Source: Parvularcula sp. BBD 1991-13 (GTDB lineage: Bacteria > Pseudomonadota > Alphaproteobacteria > Caulobacterales > Parvularculaceae). From it: DNA of 64,000 nucleotides. Position 1 is the stretch's first letter, and the number at the start of each line of letters is the position of its first letter. Where the stretch lies: positions 434,001-498,000 of the forward strand of contig LYSZ01000001.1 in assembly GCA_001657385.1 (NCBI GenBank), written 5' to 3'. Under the pieces are notes generated by a model, which worked only from the letters and a program-made list of their open reading frames with translations, was not told the DNA's origin and did no database searches. This document shows positions 61,780 through 64,000 of this stretch, one piece after another. The position numbers were made by a program, and so were the translations under genes.

Positions 61780-64000
61780 TTAGAGGCTGGCGCCGAAGCC
61801 GAACCAGAAGGTGCGGCCGAAGACGGCGCTTTCCTGCAGGAACCGGCGGTCCGGTCCGGTGACTTCCGTGCGTCCCTCGTTGTTGAGGTTCTGCGCCTCG
61901 AACAGGAAGCGGAAATTGTCGCTGATGTTGAAGCGGGCCTGCATATCGATCTGGCCCTGCGGCTCCCAGTATTCAAACCGGTCCACCGAGCTTGTGTTGA
62001 TCGAGTCGAGGAATTCGCCGGCGTAGTTGTAGGAGACGCGGACTTCGAACTCGTCCGTCTGATAATAGCCGGTGATGTTGCCGATCAGATCCGGTTGCTG
62101 GAACAGGCCCTCTTCGACGGTGGAGCCGTCCGCCAGCGGAATGTCGAACTCGGTATCCACGTAAGTCACGTTGCCGACGAAACCGAAGCCGTTAAACGGC
62201 GCCGGCAGGAAGTCGAAACGCTGCTGGTACTGGGCTTCCAGGCCGAGAATGCGCGCATCCGCGGCGTTGAGGGGCTGGGTGATGTCGACATCGGTGACCA
62301 GCGGATCGAGCAGGGAGCGCACATCCGACGGCAGGGTGGCGACGTCGACGCCGAGCCGCGAGCCGGTGAAGATCTCGTTGCCGATATCCTTGTAGAAGCC
62401 GCCGACGGCGAAAACGCCGTTGCCCGGCAGATACCACTCCAGCGACACGTCCACGTTGTTGGAGGTGCGCGCCTCCAGGTCCGGATTGCCGAAGCTGATG
62501 GTCTGGTTGGTTCCGGAGACGTCGCCGACGCTGAGCCCGGCCGCAAGGTCGGAAATGTCCGGCCGTCCGATGGTCTGGGTGAAGGCCGCGCGCGCGACGA
62601 AGTTCTGCGTCACGTCCCAGCGGATCTGCGCGTTGCCGAGAACGTTCGTATAGTCGCCTTCGACGCCGACAGGCGAATTGATGTCCTGGCCCTCGAAGGA
62701 CGTGTTCTCCACGCGCACGCCGCCGGAGAAGGTCCACGCGCCGCTGCGCCACACGCCCATGGCGTAGCCGCCGAAGATCTCTTCCTCGGCGTCGAAGCCG
62801 AAGTTGCGGAGCGTGCCGGAGAACGTGTCGCGGTTGTCGTTGAAGAACGCCGTCGCGCCCAGATCGTCGACGCGGAACGGGAAGCGCTGGCCGCCCTGAA
62901 TGTCGACGTCGTTGAGCTGAAGGTTGACGACATCGGCGAGGGTGTAGTCGAGCGAGGTCGAGAAGCCGGTGAAGGCCGTGCGTTCCTCGCGCTCGCGGTT
63001 GCGATAGACCCCGCCGGCCTTGAGCGTCAGCTCGCCGCCCGCAAACGCCGTTTCATAGGTCGCGTTCGGAACGATCTCGATGATGTCCTCGTCCGTGGAC
63101 CGGTCGAGCACGCCCCGGCTGCCATGGACGTAGTTCGCGGGATCGAAGAAGCCTTCCGGGTCCAGCGGCGTGAAGTTCGGGAAGAAGGTCGAATTGTCGA
63201 AGAACGCGCCGAAGGAGGTGTCGGTGGAAAACGATTCCGTCGCCTCCGGATTGTCGAGCCCGCCGCCGGAATAGACGAACTGGGCATCGAAGGTGAGATT
63301 CGGGGACGCCTGCCATTCCATGAAGGCGCGGCCGTTGTAGATCGTCCGGTCGATGGTGAACCGGCCGAGGCCGACAATGCCGAAGCCCGTGTCGGTTACG
63401 CCCGTGGTCGCCGTCTGGTCCGTGATCAGGGACGGTTGCGTCTGGCTGCCGCTGGTTCCAAGCTCGTAGCGGAATTCGTCGCGGCGTTCGTCGTCGTTGA
63501 ACTCGGCGTAAAAGCCGGTGAGGTCCACGCGGAACGTATCGGACGGGCGCCATTCCAGCCGTCCGTGTCCGGAGATCTGACGGCGGTTGTTGTTGTAGAA
63601 GAACAGGCGGTTGTTGGTGGGCGTAACGATGCCGTTGCCGGCGCCGAGGCCGACATTGTTGCCTGCGGCGTCGAATTCGGTGTAGTCCGCGTCGTCCACC
63701 TCGACCTGCGGGATCTCGAAGGCGCGGCGGCTGTAGTTGAAGCCGAGCACGATGCCGAACTGTTCGTCAGGGCCGAAGCGCGTGCCCGCCGCGCCGTTGA
63801 CCCGATAGGGCAGGAGGCCGTCCGTGTCCTCGCTGAAAAGCGCGCCGCCGTCGCCGTTCTGACCGACATGGCCGATAAAGCCCTGGCCGTAGAAGAACGG
63901 CGCGTCCTCGGTGAACGCGCTGCGGGTGATGAGGTTGATGGTGCCGCCGATGGCGTTCGGGTCCTGGTCCGCGGTCGGCGTTTTGACGACCTGAAGTTCG
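61780..64000 (-). CDS. TonB-dependent receptor, N-terminal part outside the window
   Basis: The 3' part, about 740 residues, of a TonB receptor of the carbohydrate-uptake type. The frame stays open to the right edge. The first visible residues, ELQVVKTPTADQDPNAIGGT, followed by INLITRSAF, belong to the end of the plug domain (the family pattern K-T-P-T-A-D-x-D-x-x-x-I-G-G), and the barrel ends in FGRTFWFGFGASL. The signal peptide, TonB box and most of the plug lie beyond the edge. It is upstream of and on the same strand as the beta-propeller and ABC genes, so it may head their operon. Confidence 0.92.
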   Translation of the reverse strand, partial: ELQVVKTPTADQDPNAIGGTINLITRSAFTEDAPFFYGQGFIGHVGQNGDGGALFSEDTDGLLPYRVNGAAGTRFGPDEQFGIVLGFNYSRRAFEIPQVEVDDADYTEFDAAGNNVGLGAGNGIVTPTNNRLFFYNNNRRQISGHGRLEWRPSDTFRVDLTGFYAEFNDDERRDEFRYELGTSGSQTQPSLITDQTATTGVTDTGFGIVGLGRFTIDRTIYNGRAFMEWQASPNLTFDAQFVYSGGGLDNPEATESFSTDTSFGAFFDNSTFFPNFTPLDPEGFFDPANYVHGSRGVLDRSTDEDIIEIVPNATYETAFAGGELTLKAGGVYRNREREERTAFTGFSTSLDYTLADVVNLQLNDVDIQGGQRFPFRVDDLGATAFFNDNRDTFSGTLRNFGFDAEEEIFGGYAMGVWRSGAWTFSGGVRVENTSFEGQDINSPVGVEGDYTNVLGNAQIRWDVTQNFVARAAFTQTIGRPDISDLAAGLSVGDVSGTNQTISFGNPDLEARTSNNVDVSLEWYLPGNGVFAVGGFYKDIGNEIFTGSRLGVDVATLPSDVRSLLDPLVTDVDITQPLNAADARILGLEAQYQQRFDFLPAPFNGFGFVGNVTYVDTEFDIPLADGSTVEEGLFQQPDLIGNITGYYQTDEFEVRVSYNYAGEFLDSINTSSVDRFEYWEPQGQIDMQARFNISDNFRFLFEAQNLNNEGRTEVTGPDRRFLQESAVFGRTFWFGFGASL

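Overview
The window looks like a high-GC alphaproteobacterial chromosome, probably a marine TonB-receptor-rich lineage near Parvularculales or Caulobacterales. The supporting signs are four TonB-dependent receptors, an alphaproteobacterial-type DksA with a degraded zinc finger, TTG/GTG starts, and dense overlapping operons. No rRNA, convincing tRNA, insertion sequence, prophage or CRISPR array was seen. The lineage is inferred, not proven.

Layout. 1-12.2 kb is mostly core: a phosphomannomutase cut by the left edge, a NupC-type nucleoside transporter, CsaA, a UDG-family protein, a tail-anchored GH24 lysozyme, DksA, a cold-shock protein, RlmE, GuaB, a YjbR-like protein, an RsmB-like methyltransferase and GuaA. 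12.2-13.4 kb is a low-GC islet with one small membrane protein and a cluster of CGGTAT/ATACCG sites. 13.4-27.6 kb is a catabolic cluster. It holds a TonB receptor, two alpha/beta hydrolases, a TetR regulator, a kinase / PLP enzyme / RidA operon, and a divergent operon of aldehyde dehydrogenase, dimethylformamidase-like protein, GMC oxidoreductase and Baeyer-Villiger-type monooxygenase. The order kinase, phospho-lyase-like PLP enzyme, imine deaminase and aldehyde dehydrogenase suggests stepwise breakdown of an amino alcohol.

27.6-35.8 kb is the least familiar part. It has a Cys-rich protein, a PLD-like protein, and a 161-residue protein with a helical leader-like part and an Ala/Val-rich tail ending in two tryptophans. 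A radical SAM enzyme and an SPASM-like partner without the radical SAM cysteines follow. Convergent to these is a translationally coupled operon of membrane M23 peptidase, trypsin-like protease and nucleotidyltransferase-fold protein. I read this as a candidate undescribed peptide-modification (RiPP-like) locus; no product is known.

36-41 kb encodes DabA/DabB, a bicarbonate-accumulating complex, with a divergent LysR regulator. 41.2-48.9 kb is a glycan-uptake cluster (TonB receptor, phosphodiester glycosidase lipoprotein, ROK regulator, SSS symporter). 49.2-50.3 kb holds four small stress-type genes, one apparently frameshifted. 50.3-64 kb is an alpha-glucoside cluster: TonB receptor, SSS symporter, GH13 alpha-glucosidase, LacI regulator with two LacI-type operators, MalFGK-like ABC genes without a binding-protein gene, a secreted beta-propeller-like protein, and a further TonB receptor cut by the right edge.

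A recurring oddity is short tandem repeats in spacers between genes. Three arrays have an exact 16-bp period but different unit sequences (1201-1280, 28285-28396, 31088-31167), and shorter arrays of other periods occur elsewhere.
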